From an uncultured Prevotella sp. (GTDB taxonomy: Bacteria; Bacteroidota; Bacteroidia; Bacteroidales; Bacteroidaceae): DNA of 51,188 bases. The notes under the pieces are model-generated. The model saw only the letters and a list, made by a program, of their open reading frames with translations, did not search any database and was not told the origin of the DNA. Position numbers and translations under genes: made by a program. Of this stretch, positions 36,106-44,817 are shown in pieces. The stretch covers positions 1 to 51,188 of the forward strand of contig CAAGEG010000075.1 in the NCBI GenBank assembly GCA_900768785.1, written 5' to 3'. Numbering within the stretch: the stretch's first letter is position 1; each line of letters begins with the position of its first letter.

Positions 36106-36591
36106 ATGAAAAAAGGAAAGATACGAATACTGTTTGTGTGTTTGGGTAATATTTGTCGTTCTCCCGCAGCAGAGGCCATTTTGAAGTTTAAGTTGTCAGA
36201 AACAGGCATAGATAAAGATAATGCGGAGGTTGACTCTGCGGGAATAGGCTCTTGGCATGTCGGTGAATTGCCTGATAAACGCATGAGAACTCATGGTGCG
36301 AGTCGTGGTTTTGATATTAGCAGTCGTGCACGACAGGTTGTCTCTTCTGACTTTCAGCGATTTGATTATATAATAGGAATGGATACTGATAATGTCAAGG
36401 CTTTACGTTCTATGGCAAGAACTTCGGATGAGAAGTCAAAAATACATTATGCTTCAGAGTATATGTCGCAGTCGGTGGCTTTCTCGTCTGTTCCTGACCC
36501 TTATTATGGTGGTGATAAGGAGTTTGAACTTGCTCTTGATTTGATAGAAGACATGTGTCAAGGTATCATAAAGACTTTGTTTAGACCTTAA
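36106..36591 (+). CDS. Low-molecular-weight protein-tyrosine phosphatase
   Basis: The protein has 161 residues. The active-site loop is VCLGNICRSP (11-20), the C-x5-R-S motif with nucleophile Cys12 and Arg18, and the general acid aspartate is in PDPYYGG. It removes phosphate from tyrosines, often in control of exopolysaccharide synthesis; arsenate reductase is a less likely alternative. It follows the hexapeptide acyltransferase by 34 bp and probably closes the argS transcript. Confidence 0.94.
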   Translation: MKKGKIRILFVCLGNICRSPAAEAILKFKLSETGIDKDNAEVDSAGIGSWHVGELPDKRMRTHGASRGFDISSRARQVVSSDFQRFDYIIGMDTDNVKALRSMARTSDEKSKIHYASEYMSQSVAFSSVPDPYYGGDKEFELALDLIEDMCQGIIKTLFRP

Positions 36592-36642
36592 CAGACCATT
36601 GGATTTTATTGTTGTCTTGCTTTTGTGATGTATCCTATAACT

Positions 36643-37092
36643 TTAGAGGCTATCCAAACAGCTCATTACCTGTTCGGTAGTAAAGCCATGTGATAATGCA
36701 AATCGTATTAGTTTCCCTTTGAGTTCGTATTCCGAAGAACTTTTTGTAGCTTTTTTTTTGTTGCGAAGTAATAGGGATAACACCTCATTCCATTCTGTTT
36801 TGTCAACGTCATTTATTGATTGTTGAATGATACTTTCGTCAATATGTTTGGCTGATAGTGCATAACTAATCTTTAAAGGTCCCCATTTGTTATATTTCAG
36901 TTTGTCTGAGACAAACGCACGAGTGTATCGTTGTTCGTCAATATACCGTCTCTCTTTCAGTCTTGATATAATGTTTTCTTGTGCTTGTTTATCAACATTC
37001 CACTTATTCATCTTTTCAATAAGTTCAAAAGCACAATGCTCTGCTGAGGCACAAATTGTTGTGAGCTTGTTGTAAGCGTCTTTCTCTTCCAT
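36643..37092 (-). CDS. recX: Regulatory protein RecX
   Basis: The protein has 149 residues from the ATG at 37092. It has RecX three-helix repeats with the signatures RLKERRYIDEQRYTRAFV and KWGPLKISYAL. It binds RecA filaments and restrains recombination. An in-frame ATG at 37137 lies inside prmC; the nearer ATG, 4 bp after the prmC stop, is preferred. It is last in the minus-strand cluster RHH-prmC-recX. Confidence 0.9.
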   Translation of the reverse strand: MEEKDAYNKLTTICASAEHCAFELIEKMNKWNVDKQAQENIISRLKERRYIDEQRYTRAFVSDKLKYNKWGPLKISYALSAKHIDESIIQQSINDVDKTEWNEVLSLLLRNKKKATKSSSEYELKGKLIRFALSHGFTTEQVMSCLDSL

Positions 37093-37096
37093 TTTA

Positions 37097-37939
37097 TTAT
37101 GCCTGTTTGCGGCATTTGATAAAACGTTCTTTGCCATAATAATCTTTTATTATTTTTATATCTGTCAGACCATTGCTTTCAATAACCTTAACCGTTTCGT
37201 TGGCAAGAGCCTCGTTTATTTCAAAATATAGTCTGCCTTTGTTGTGTAAATGCTGTGAGGCATATTTGCTTATTGTGTTATAGAAAATCAAAGGGTCGCC
37301 ATCTTTGACAAACAGAGCTGTGCCCGGCTCGTATTTCAATACGTTTGGGGGCATGGTTGATTGTTCGCTTTCTCTTACATAAGGTGGATTGCTCACTATT
37401 ATATCCCATTTTTGCAGTGGCGAGTCTTGTTGTTGAAGAATGTCTCTTTTTTGGAAATCAATATCTGCTTGTAGTTGTTTGGCATTATTCCTTGCTGTTT
37501 TTAGAGCGTCATCAGAAATATCCCAAGCCGCTACATTGCTGTTAGCTATTTCAAGAGATAATGTTATGGCAATACATCCGCTGCCTGTTCCTATGTCAAG
37601 TATGTGTTTAGATGTTTCATCTTCGTTTTCTTCAATTATGATTTTGCATAGTTCTTCAGTCTCGGGACGTGGTATAAGAACGCTCGGATTGACATTGAAG
37701 CAACGATTGTAGAAATATTCATTACCTATAATATATTGTATGGGTTCATGTAGTGACAGACGTTTGATTATGGATGTTATTTTTAGAGTGTCTTTTGCGC
37801 AGAGTGTTTCTACTCCGCCACATAATGAGTCGGCTTTACTCAAATGGAAACATCTGTCAAGCATATAGTCTGCAAGTGCCGTAGCCTCGCGTCTGTCATA
37901 AATGAGGGCTAAAGAATCTATTATTTGCCTGTATGTCAT
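37097..37939 (-). CDS. prmC: Peptide chain release factor N5-glutamine methyltransferase
   Basis: The protein has 280 residues. An N-terminal helical domain binds release factor, and the SAM-binding DIGTGSGC (115-122) and catalytic NPPY (184-187) are present. It methylates the GGQ glutamine of RF1 and RF2. Its start codon overlaps the stop of the upstream ribbon-helix-helix gene (TAATG), a sign of coupled translation, and recX follows at 4 bp. Confidence 0.96.
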   Translation of the reverse strand: MTYRQIIDSLALIYDRREATALADYMLDRCFHLSKADSLCGGVETLCAKDTLKITSIIKRLSLHEPIQYIIGNEYFYNRCFNVNPSVLIPRPETEELCKIIIEENEDETSKHILDIGTGSGCIAITLSLEIANSNVAAWDISDDALKTARNNAKQLQADIDFQKRDILQQQDSPLQKWDIIVSNPPYVRESEQSTMPPNVLKYEPGTALFVKDGDPLIFYNTISKYASQHLHNKGRLYFEINEALANETVKVIESNGLTDIKIIKDYYGKERFIKCRKQA

Positions 37940-38145
37940 TACTCGTTGTCGCCTTGTTCGTTTTGTTTTGTGTTTGTCTTCTTTGTTCTCAATCGTCCGT
38001 TTTTACGGAGCGCTTCGCTTATTATCCATTGCAGTTGTCCGTTGGTGGACCTGAACTCATCAGCCGCCCATTTCTCTATTGATGCCATTGTGTCAGAATC
38101 AATGCGTAGAATGAAACTCTTTGTCTTGGATTCTTGTTTTGCCAT
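37939..38145 (-). CDS. Small ribbon-helix-helix-like protein
   Basis: The protein has 68 residues. The start KSFILRIDSDTMASIEKWAA looks like the beta strand and first helix of an Arc/MetJ-type ribbon-helix-helix protein, followed by FRSTNGQLQWIISEALRK as the second helix. The C-terminus is basic, then acidic and unstructured. It would bind DNA as a dimer; no partner toxin is adjacent. It overlaps prmC by one base. Confidence 0.7.
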   Translation of the reverse strand: MAKQESKTKSFILRIDSDTMASIEKWAADEFRSTNGQLQWIISEALRKNGRLRTKKTNTKQNEQGDNE

Positions 38146-38157
38146 TACGATGAATCT

Positions 38158-38637
38158 TTAATGTATTGTCGGGAGCGTCTTGTAGTAAGAATAGTAGCCT
38201 AAGTAGTCTTGCACCGTTTTGTATGCTACGATGAGGCTTGCAAAACAGATGTTCAACAGGTTTTTTCTTGTTGCCATAAAGACACTTGCGAGGTCTTTGT
38301 CTTCATTTAATTCAATAACGATTTTTAAAATAAACAGCAGAGCCCCGTATATCATTACTTTATATAATATAAACAGCAACTTGTTTCTTATATAAATTTT
38401 GTTGGCAAAACTGCCGATTGTTACATCTGTTTTGCGTGGTGATTTCTTATAATAATATAACCATATTCCTATGCCAAACAACACTATAGGGACAATTATC
38501 AGTATTGATGCAAAGAATAAATTCTCATTACATTCCGTTAGCCAAAAGGTAACACCAAGTATCATCATGATTATGGAGAAAAAAATCGTTATTACACCTT
38601 CTGTCTTTTGGTCGCAACTAACTTCAACAATCTTCAT
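38158..38637 (-). CDS. Four-helix membrane protein, function unknown
   Basis: The protein has 159 residues with four predicted membrane helices (about 16-33, 42-63, 88-108, 126-142) and no recognised motif. Lys and Tyr flank the second helix (LYYYKKSPRK), placing that loop on the cytoplasmic side by the positive-inside rule. It is 12 bp upstream of the ribbon-helix-helix gene, so the two may be expressed together. I do not recognise the family. Confidence 0.65.
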   Translation of the reverse strand: MKIVEVSCDQKTEGVITIFFSIIMMILGVTFWLTECNENLFFASILIIVPIVLFGIGIWLYYYKKSPRKTDVTIGSFANKIYIRNKLLFILYKVMIYGALLFILKIVIELNEDKDLASVFMATRKNLLNICFASLIVAYKTVQDYLGYYSYYKTLPTIH

Positions 38638-38684
38638 TTTTAATTATTTATAGTGATATTGACGTCCTTGTTGTTTTGTTCTTA

Positions 38685-38715
38685 CAGCAGACCGGAGTTG
38701 TTCTCCGATCTGCTG
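38685..38715 (-). terminator. Hairpin terminator of the SPFH gene
   Basis: CAGCAGACCGGAG and CTCCGATCTGCTG form a 13-bp stem with one mismatch and a 5-base loop. On the minus strand it is followed by TAAGAACAAAAC, so the U tract is weak. Confidence 0.6.
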
Positions 38716-38746
38716 TTATCATATGTCTATGGTGTTACTTCGGCTG

Positions 38747-39712
38747 TTAGTGGTTAAGAGTACCGGTATTGATTACCGGTTGTGCATTGTCGTCGCCGCA
38801 AAGCACAACAAGCAGATTGCTTACCATTGCAGCTTTCTTCTCATCGTCAAGTTCAACGATGTCGTCAGCAGCAAGTTTGTCAAGTGCCATTTTAACCATA
38901 GATACCGCTCCTTCAACTATTTTCTCTCTTGCAGATATTATTGCGGTAGCTTGTTGGCGTCTTAGCATGATAGCTGCAATCTCCGGAGCATATGCCAAAT
39001 AGTTTATTCTCGCTTCAATAACTTCTATTCCTGCCATAGCAAGACGTTCGTCTATGGTTGCTTCCAACTGCCTGTTTATTTCTTCGCTGCCATCACGAAG
39101 TGTCAACTCTCGGTCTCCGCTTTCATCGCTATCGTATGCATATTGTCCGGCAACTTGTCTGAGGGCAGCATCTGCCTGAATACGCACAAATTTCTCAAAG
39201 GCATTCATAATGCCGGCTGCTGAAACACCAACTTCGTTTGGATTGGTTGCTGCTTTTGCCATTGTCTGTGCATCTATGTCAAACATTGCTTTGTAGGTGT
39301 CTTTCAACTTCCATACGAGTACCATTCCTATCATTATGGGATTGCCGGTCTTGTCGTTTACTTTTATAGGCTCGGCATCAAGGTTTCGTGCGCGCAAAGA
39401 TAGTTTTTTTACTGACAAGAAAGGGTTGACCCAACTATATCCCGGAGTAGTGTAGGTTCCGCGATATTTACCGAAAAACATCATAACACGGGCCTCTCCC
39501 GGCTCTATCATCACAAAGCCGCAACTGATGAAAAAGTTGACAAAGATGAGTAGTGCGCCAAGAGTTATTACAAGTCCCATAGCGCCATCATAAAGAGTTG
39601 TTGCGGCAAATACTATAAGTGCAATGCCGATAATGTAACTTAGCAGATTTAAAACAAGCATCATGATACCGTTTAGTCTTAATCCGCTGAATTCAAATTC
39701 TTTTTGTTCCAT
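38747..39712 (-). CDS. SPFH domain/Band 7 family membrane protein
   Basis: The protein has 321 residues. Two N-terminal hydrophobic helices (about 15-37 and 43-66) precede an SPFH/Band 7 domain (about 70-270) with IEPGEARVMMFFGKYRGT and ARINYLAYAPEIAAIMLRRQ, the stomatin/flotillin pattern. A short helical tail follows. Such proteins form oligomeric membrane scaffolds or guard membrane proteases. No NfeD partner gene is adjacent. A -7 box (TATATTTG) lies at 39803-39810. Confidence 0.9.
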   Translation of the reverse strand: MEQKEFEFSGLRLNGIMMLVLNLLSYIIGIALIVFAATTLYDGAMGLVITLGALLIFVNFFISCGFVMIEPGEARVMMFFGKYRGTYTTPGYSWVNPFLSVKKLSLRARNLDAEPIKVNDKTGNPIMIGMVLVWKLKDTYKAMFDIDAQTMAKAATNPNEVGVSAAGIMNAFEKFVRIQADAALRQVAGQYAYDSDESGDRELTLRDGSEEINRQLEATIDERLAMAGIEVIEARINYLAYAPEIAAIMLRRQQATAIISAREKIVEGAVSMVKMALDKLAADDIVELDDEKKAAMVSNLLVVLCGDDNAQPVINTGTLNH

Positions 39713-39908
39713 AATTCAATTAAGTGTTTTTATTTCAGTTTATTCTGTGTATATCAATATCAGAATGTATCGCTTGTTTATTATGATATCATTTTGATAT
39801 TGCAAATATATCGTTTATTGTGGTAAGGTGTATAGTTCTCATATAAAGTTTAGCTTTATTTAACAATGAAGAGTCGCACTTAAGAAATAATAAATATGTA
39901 AAATCAAT

Positions 39909-39916
39909 TATCTTTG
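39909..39916 (+). promoter_or_regulatory. -7 promoter box of the CE7 esterase gene
   Basis: TATCTTTG matches TAnnTTTG, 23 bases before the start codon at 39940. No clear -33. Confidence 0.5.
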
Positions 39917-39939
39917 TATGGTAATCTGATCTCTTACAC

Positions 39940-41247
39940 ATGAAAAAACAATATTTGATATTATTTATCCAGTTTATGTTTTCTCTTGCCATAGTGGCAG
40001 AGAACTATCCTTATAGGTCTGACTTCTTATGGGTAACTGTTCCCGACCATGCTGATTGGCTGTATAAAACGGGAGAAGATGCCGTTGTTGATATACAACT
40101 TTATAAATACGGAATACCTTGTGAAGGGGTAATAGATTATGAGGTGGCAAACGATATGTATCCTGCCGACAAGACCGGGAAGGTTGATATGAAAAACGGA
40201 CATGCGAAAATCAACATAGGAACAAAGTCGGTTCCGGGTTTTAGAGACCTTAAACTCAAGACTAATGTTGGTGGTGATGTTTCTGTGCATCATGTTAAAG
40301 TTGGCTTCTCCGTAGATAAAATAAAGGCATGGACCAAAGAACCGTCTGATTTTATCGACTTCTGGAATACTAATGTTGCCGAGATGAGGCGTGAACCATT
40401 GCAATATACTATTACACCTGCTCCTGAATATACAACCGAAAAGATAGATTGTAGTCTTGTAAAGGTTAATATAAACAAGGAAGGACAATGTGTTTATGCA
40501 TATTTGTTTAAGCCAAAAGGAGCGCAAAAAGGGCAATGCCCTGCCGTATTGTGCCCTCCGGGTGCCGGTGTAAAGACTATAAAAGAGCCGTTGAGACATA
40601 AATATTATGCTGAAAACGGATGTATAAGGATGGAAATGGAGATTCACGGACTTGATCCGCGCTTGTCTGATGCAACGTTCAAGGAAATTAGCCGTGCTCT
40701 AAACGGCAAAGGGAACGGATATCTTGAAAATGGAATCGACAATCGTGACAGATATTACATGAAGCGCGTATATCTTGCTGTGGTCCGTTGTCTTGATTTG
40801 ATTACCTCTTTGCCCGAATGGGATGGGCGTAACCTTGTACTTCAGGGGGGCAGTCAAGGTGGTGCTTTATCCATAATCGGGGCTGCGCTCGATAGCCGTG
40901 TCACACTTTGTATTGCCAATCACCCGGCATTGAGCGATATGGGAGCATATAGTGCAGGCTTGACAGGCGGATATCCGCATTTCAATCGCACAAATGGCAT
41001 GATGACAAAGGCTAATTTGCAGACAATGGCATATTATGATGTTGTGAATTTCGCCCGTCATGTGAAAGCTACGACATATTTGACATGGGGCTATAATGAT
41101 GAAACGTGCCCTCCAACAACGAGTTATGCCGTATGGAATGAACTGAAATGCAACAAAGAATCTCTTATTACTCCAGTTAACGAACATTGGACCTCTGACC
41201 GCACGGAACGCAGACAAATGGAGTGGATGCTGAAACATCTGCGCTAA
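39940..41247 (+). CDS. Acetylxylan esterase family (CE7-type) hydrolase, secreted
   Basis: The protein has 435 residues. A signal peptide (about 1-20, cleavage near AENY) precedes a roughly 110-residue beta-rich N-terminal domain, then an alpha/beta hydrolase of the AXE1/CE7 family. The triad candidates are Ser305 (GGSQGG), Asp387 (GYNDETCPP) and His416 (NEHW). It would remove acetyl groups from xylan or other sugars in the periplasm. The stop codon TAA forms the first three bases of a 22-bp repeat array. Confidence 0.88.
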   Translation: MKKQYLILFIQFMFSLAIVAENYPYRSDFLWVTVPDHADWLYKTGEDAVVDIQLYKYGIPCEGVIDYEVANDMYPADKTGKVDMKNGHAKINIGTKSVPGFRDLKLKTNVGGDVSVHHVKVGFSVDKIKAWTKEPSDFIDFWNTNVAEMRREPLQYTITPAPEYTTEKIDCSLVKVNINKEGQCVYAYLFKPKGAQKGQCPAVLCPPGAGVKTIKEPLRHKYYAENGCIRMEMEIHGLDPRLSDATFKEISRALNGKGNGYLENGIDNRDRYYMKRVYLAVVRCLDLITSLPEWDGRNLVLQGGSQGGALSIIGAALDSRVTLCIANHPALSDMGAYSAGLTGGYPHFNRTNGMMTKANLQTMAYYDVVNFARHVKATTYLTWGYNDETCPPTTSYAVWNELKCNKESLITPVNEHWTSDRTERRQMEWMLKHLR

Positions 41248-41358
41248 ACATAGTGTTTACGTATCGTAACTATGGTCTTTAGCCTTGCTAACTATGGTGT
41301 TTAGATATGCTAACTATGGTATTTACGATGCCTAAACTATATAGTAATGTTTATTAAC
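41245..41358. repeat. 22-bp repeat array (iii) with shared tail
   Basis: Four contiguous 22-bp units start at 41245, 41267, 41289 and 41311. Three begin TAACTATGGT, and all have TTTA at positions 12-15. They end in a tail with ATAGTAATGTTTATTAAC (41341-41358). Unit skeleton and tail match 11348-11440. The first unit contains the stop codon of the esterase gene. It lies between convergent genes (esterase and eno). Confidence 0.85.
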
Positions 41359-41443
41359 TATTCAAGTTGTGTCTGTAGGAGCATGGTATGTTTGCGCATA
41401 ACAGTCTATTGACAGATTTGGCTTAAATGTATTGTCTCATGAC

Positions 41444-41477
41444 TCTGCGTCAATAATTATTTATTATTGGACGCAGA
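41444..41477. repeat. Intergenic inverted repeat
   Basis: TCTGCGTC..AATAAT pairs with ATTATTG..GACGCAGA, a stem of about 14 bp with one bulge. No T tract follows on either strand, so terminator use is unsure. Confidence 0.5.
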
Positions 41478-41515
41478 TACTCGAAACGGTCATCCTTAGC
41501 AATTATGTCGGAGAA

Positions 41516-41657
41516 AGTTGGCACAGTTGGCACAGTTGGCACAGTTGGCACGCCCCTTATTTTTTCTTCTAAAATATTACTATCATTGATTATCAATTAG
41601 TTATAATAATTACTATATAAAATACGTGCCGTGCCAACTGTGCCAACTGTGCCAACT
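41516..41657. repeat. Palindromic element B with 9-bp tandem arms
   Basis: Four perfect copies of AGTTGGCAC (41516-41551) face three inverted copies GTGCCAACT (41631-41657) plus a partial GTGCC at 41626. The roughly 75-bp core is AT-rich and begins GCCCCTTATTTTTTCTTCT. The plan and total length (142 bp) match the elements at 1-138 and 50550-50687. It encodes nothing. In the rest of the 683-bp gap (41248-41930) I see only the neighbouring arrays, hairpins and the eno terminator. Confidence 0.85.
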
Positions 41658-41844
41658 TCCTCATTTATGCTAACTTTTTAGATGAGATAAATTCTTTTAT
41701 GATTTGATAAATTAAAGGGGCTTGATTTTCGTTCGGGCATATAAGACAATTGTTCACTTGGTTAATCGTCTAATGAAAGCGCATGCTTTTTCCTGTAAAT
41801 AAATATGTATAAAGTCTTATATAAATAAGGTATAGGAAATAGAA

Positions 41845-41889
41845 ATATAAAAAACAAGAGCCAAACGAATTATACGCATGGCTCTTGTT
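41845..41889 (-). terminator. Rho-independent terminator of eno
   Basis: On the minus strand AACAAGAGCCA (41879-41889) pairs perfectly with TGGCTCTTGTT (41853-41863), followed by TTTTATATTTC. Confidence 0.85.
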
Positions 41890-41930
41890 GTTATGTTTCA
41901 AGACGAAATAATTAACGTCTCAGATAGTTG

Positions 41931-43238
41931 TTACTTTAATTTTGTGTAACCGTACTTTGAAACAGCACCGAGTTCTTCTTCGATACGGATAAGCTGGTTG
42001 TATTTTGCCATACGGTCTGTACGGCTCATAGAACCGGTCTTTATCTGACCTGAGTTGGTTGCAACAGCGATATCTGCGATTGTAGTATCTTCTGTTTCAC
42101 CTGAACGGTGTGATGTAACGGTTGTGTAACCATGACGATGAGCCATTTCAATAGCGTCAAGAGTCTCTGTAAGAGAGCCAATTTGGTTGACCTTGATAAG
42201 GATAGAGTTACCTGCACCCATTTGAATACCCTTCTGTAAGAACTTAACGTTTGTTACAAAGAGGTCGTCTCCAACAAGCTGGCAACGGTCTCCGATAGCT
42301 GCTGTAAGTTTTACCCAATTCTCCCAGTCGTTCTCGTCAAGACCATCCTCTATAGAGTCGATAGGATATTTTGTTATAAGCTCTTCAAGATATTTAATCT
42401 GCTCGTCAGCAGAGAGTTTCTTGCCGTTAGGATCTTTCTTCTTACCGTTCTTCAACTGACGATAGTCATAGAACCACTCGCCGTTTTCTTGTACTGCAAA
42501 CTCGCTGGCTGCGCAGTCCATAGCGATTTTAACGTCTTTGCCCGGCTCATAACCGGCATCTTTAATAGCCTGAATAATGCTGTCAAGAGCATCTTCAATA
42601 CCGTCAAAGTTAGGAGCGAAACCACCTTCGTCACCAACAGCTGTTGACAAACCGCGACCTTTGAGAAGTTTTGCCAAAGCATGGAATACCTCAGCACCCA
42701 TGCGGATAGACTCACGTATAGTAGGAGCACCTACCGGACGTATCATAAACTCTTGGAAAGCGATAGGAGCGTCAGAGTGAGCACCACCGTTAATGATGTT
42801 CATCATTGGAACAGGCATAGTGTAAGCGTTGCATCCGCCGATATAACGATAAAGAGGCAAACCGAGAGCTTTTGCTGCTGCTTGTGCAGTAGCCAAAGAA
42901 ACGCCCAAAACAGCGTTTGCGCCAAGCTTGCTCTTTGTAGGTGTGCCGTCAAGTTCAAGCATCTTATAGTCTATTGCACGCTGGTTGAATACACAGTCGC
43001 CCTTCAATGCCGGTGCTATAATGGTATTTACGTTTTCTACTGCTTTGAGAACACCCTTGCCGAGATAACGACCTTTGTCGCCATCGCGCAATTCAAGAGC
43101 TTCGTTTTCGCCGGTAGATGCTCCGGAAGGTACCGCAGCACGACCCATTACACCATTTTCAAGTGTTACTTCAACTTCTACTGTAGGATTTCCTCTTGAG
43201 TCGAGAATCTCTCTTGCATGCACTTTTTCAATCTTCAT
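41931..43238 (-). CDS. eno: Enolase
   Basis: Glycolytic enzyme converting 2-phosphoglycerate to phosphoenolpyruvate. It has 435 residues, full length. Conserved segments are AREILDSRGNPTVEVEV, AVPSGASTGENEALELRD, GDEGGFAPN and SHRSGETEDT near the end, with magnesium-binding and catalytic Lys/Glu positions intact as far as can be seen. It has its own -7 box at 43334-43341 and terminator. Confidence 0.98.
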   Translation of the reverse strand: MKIEKVHAREILDSRGNPTVEVEVTLENGVMGRAAVPSGASTGENEALELRDGDKGRYLGKGVLKAVENVNTIIAPALKGDCVFNQRAIDYKMLELDGTPTKSKLGANAVLGVSLATAQAAAKALGLPLYRYIGGCNAYTMPVPMMNIINGGAHSDAPIAFQEFMIRPVGAPTIRESIRMGAEVFHALAKLLKGRGLSTAVGDEGGFAPNFDGIEDALDSIIQAIKDAGYEPGKDVKIAMDCAASEFAVQENGEWFYDYRQLKNGKKKDPNGKKLSADEQIKYLEELITKYPIDSIEDGLDENDWENWVKLTAAIGDRCQLVGDDLFVTNVKFLQKGIQMGAGNSILIKVNQIGSLTETLDAIEMAHRHGYTTVTSHRSGETEDTTIADIAVATNSGQIKTGSMSRTDRMAKYNQLIRIEEELGAVSKYGYTKLK

Positions 43239-43333
43239 AATTGTCTGTTTTTATAACTATTTATAAATAAAAAAATCCTTGTTATTATAAAACCACTTTG
43301 GTAGTATATAAACTGCTACCTAAAAATTCGTTG

Positions 43334-43341
43334 CAAAGGTA
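43334..43341 (-). promoter_or_regulatory. -7 promoter box of eno
   Basis: TACCTTTG on the minus strand matches TAnnTTTG, leaving a leader of about 90 bases before the eno start at 43238. The rest of the 306-bp region between eno and metK is AT-rich and holds the metK promoter. Confidence 0.5.
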
Positions 43342-43484
43342 CTGCCAAATTGGCAATTAACTGCCTAATTCAATATTGATTTTGATGCGAATTAATTTTT
43401 TTTAATATAATGAACTGTAAACAAAGCCCATGATATTCAATATTGAATAGTATGAACTATATAAGTAAAAAAACTTATAATCTT

Positions 43485-43515
43485 TTTGTTTTTAACATGA
43501 ATAACGCTAACTTTG
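43485..43515 (+). promoter_or_regulatory. Promoter of metK
   Basis: TTTG (43485-43488), exactly 19 bases, then TAACTTTG (43508-43515): a textbook Bacteroidetes promoter. The leader is only about 22 bases, so a SAM riboswitch is excluded. Confidence 0.85.
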
Positions 43516-43544
43516 CATACTATTTTTAACAACACGACAATAAA

Positions 43545-44810
43545 ATGGCATATTTATTTTCTTCAGAATCTGTGTCGGAGGGACATCCCGATAAGGTTGC
43601 AGACCAGATTTCAGACCGTATATTAGACCAACTTCTTGCTTATGATGACAAGGCGAGGGTTGCTGTTGAGACGCTTGTTACTACAGGTCAGGTGATAATT
43701 GCCGGAGAAGTAAAGAGCGAAGCTTATGTCGATTTGCAGACATTGGCTCGCGAAACTATAAAAAAGATAGGATATACAAAGTCGGAATATCAGTTTGATG
43801 GCGATTCTTGCGGTATTCTTAACGCTATTCATGAGCAGAGCGATGATATAAATCGCGGAGTGGATAACGGTTCAGATGAAAATCAAGGTGCCGGAGATCA
43901 AGGAATGATGTTCGGTTATGCCTGCAATGAAACCGAAAACTATATACCGGTGTCGCTTGATTTGGCTCACCTCTTAATGAAAACTCTTGCCGACATTCGC
44001 AAGGAAGGCAAGGAAATGACTTATCTCCGCCCTGATGCCAAGAGTCAAGTTACTATTGAGTATGACGATAACGGTGTGCCACGCAGGATAGATACTATTG
44101 TTGTGTCAACCCAACACGACGATTTTGATAGCGATGATACAAAGATGCTCGCTCGCATAAAGAGTGATGTAATCAATATTCTCATTCCGAGAGTGAAGGC
44201 GGCTATACATAGCGACAAAGTTCTCGCCCTTTTTAATGACGATATAAAGTATTATGTAAATCCGACGGGAAAGTTTGTTATAGGTGGTCCACATGGAGAC
44301 ACGGGATTAACAGGTCGCAAAATCATCGTGGATACCTATGGAGGCAAAGGCGCACATGGCGGTGGCGCATTCTCAGGTAAAGACTCAAGCAAGGTAGACC
44401 GCTCTGCTGCTTATGCTGCAAGGTATATTGCCAAGAACATGGTTGCTGCCGGAGTGGCAGACGAAATGCTTGTTCAGATAAGTTATGCTATAGGTATGGC
44501 TCGCCCGGTAAGCATTTACGTCAACACTTACGGCAAAAGTAATGTTGCCAAGACCGATGGCGAGATAGCTAAAGAGATAGAACGTTTGTTTGATTTGCGC
44601 CCGAAAGCAATTGAACATAGCTTGAAATTGCGTCAGCCAATGTTTAGCGAGACTGCCGCTTATGGGCACATGGGACGTAAAAACGAGGTGATTACCAAAA
44701 CCTTTAAGAGCAGATATCATAAGACAAAATCAATGGAGGTAGAGCTTTTCACTTGGGAGAAATTAGACAAAGTGAAAGAACTAAAGGCTGTATTTGGAAT
44801 AGACAACTAA
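43545..44810 (+). CDS. metK: S-adenosylmethionine synthase
   Basis: Makes SAM from methionine and ATP in the cytoplasm. It has 421 residues, in the longer bacterial form. Signatures are SVSEGHPDKVADQISD near the N-terminus, GAGDQGMMFGYA, and GGKGAHGGGAFSGKD with the catalytic-loop and phosphate-binding residues. It has its own strong promoter. The next gene begins with GTG 7 bp downstream, so transcription likely continues into the DUF4271-hemD-rnpA-yidD-tyrS string. Confidence 0.98.
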   Translation: MAYLFSSESVSEGHPDKVADQISDRILDQLLAYDDKARVAVETLVTTGQVIIAGEVKSEAYVDLQTLARETIKKIGYTKSEYQFDGDSCGILNAIHEQSDDINRGVDNGSDENQGAGDQGMMFGYACNETENYIPVSLDLAHLLMKTLADIRKEGKEMTYLRPDAKSQVTIEYDDNGVPRRIDTIVVSTQHDDFDSDDTKMLARIKSDVINILIPRVKAAIHSDKVLALFNDDIKYYVNPTGKFVIGGPHGDTGLTGRKIIVDTYGGKGAHGGGAFSGKDSSKVDRSAAYAARYIAKNMVAAGVADEMLVQISYAIGMARPVSIYVNTYGKSNVAKTDGEIAKEIERLFDLRPKAIEHSLKLRQPMFSETAAYGHMGRKNEVITKTFKSRYHKTKSMEVELFTWEKLDKVKELKAVFGIDN

Positions 44811-44817
44811 TCAAATA

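Noticed and set aside
43516..43544. SAM riboswitch ahead of metK
   Set aside because: The predicted transcript start leaves only about 22 bases before the start codon.
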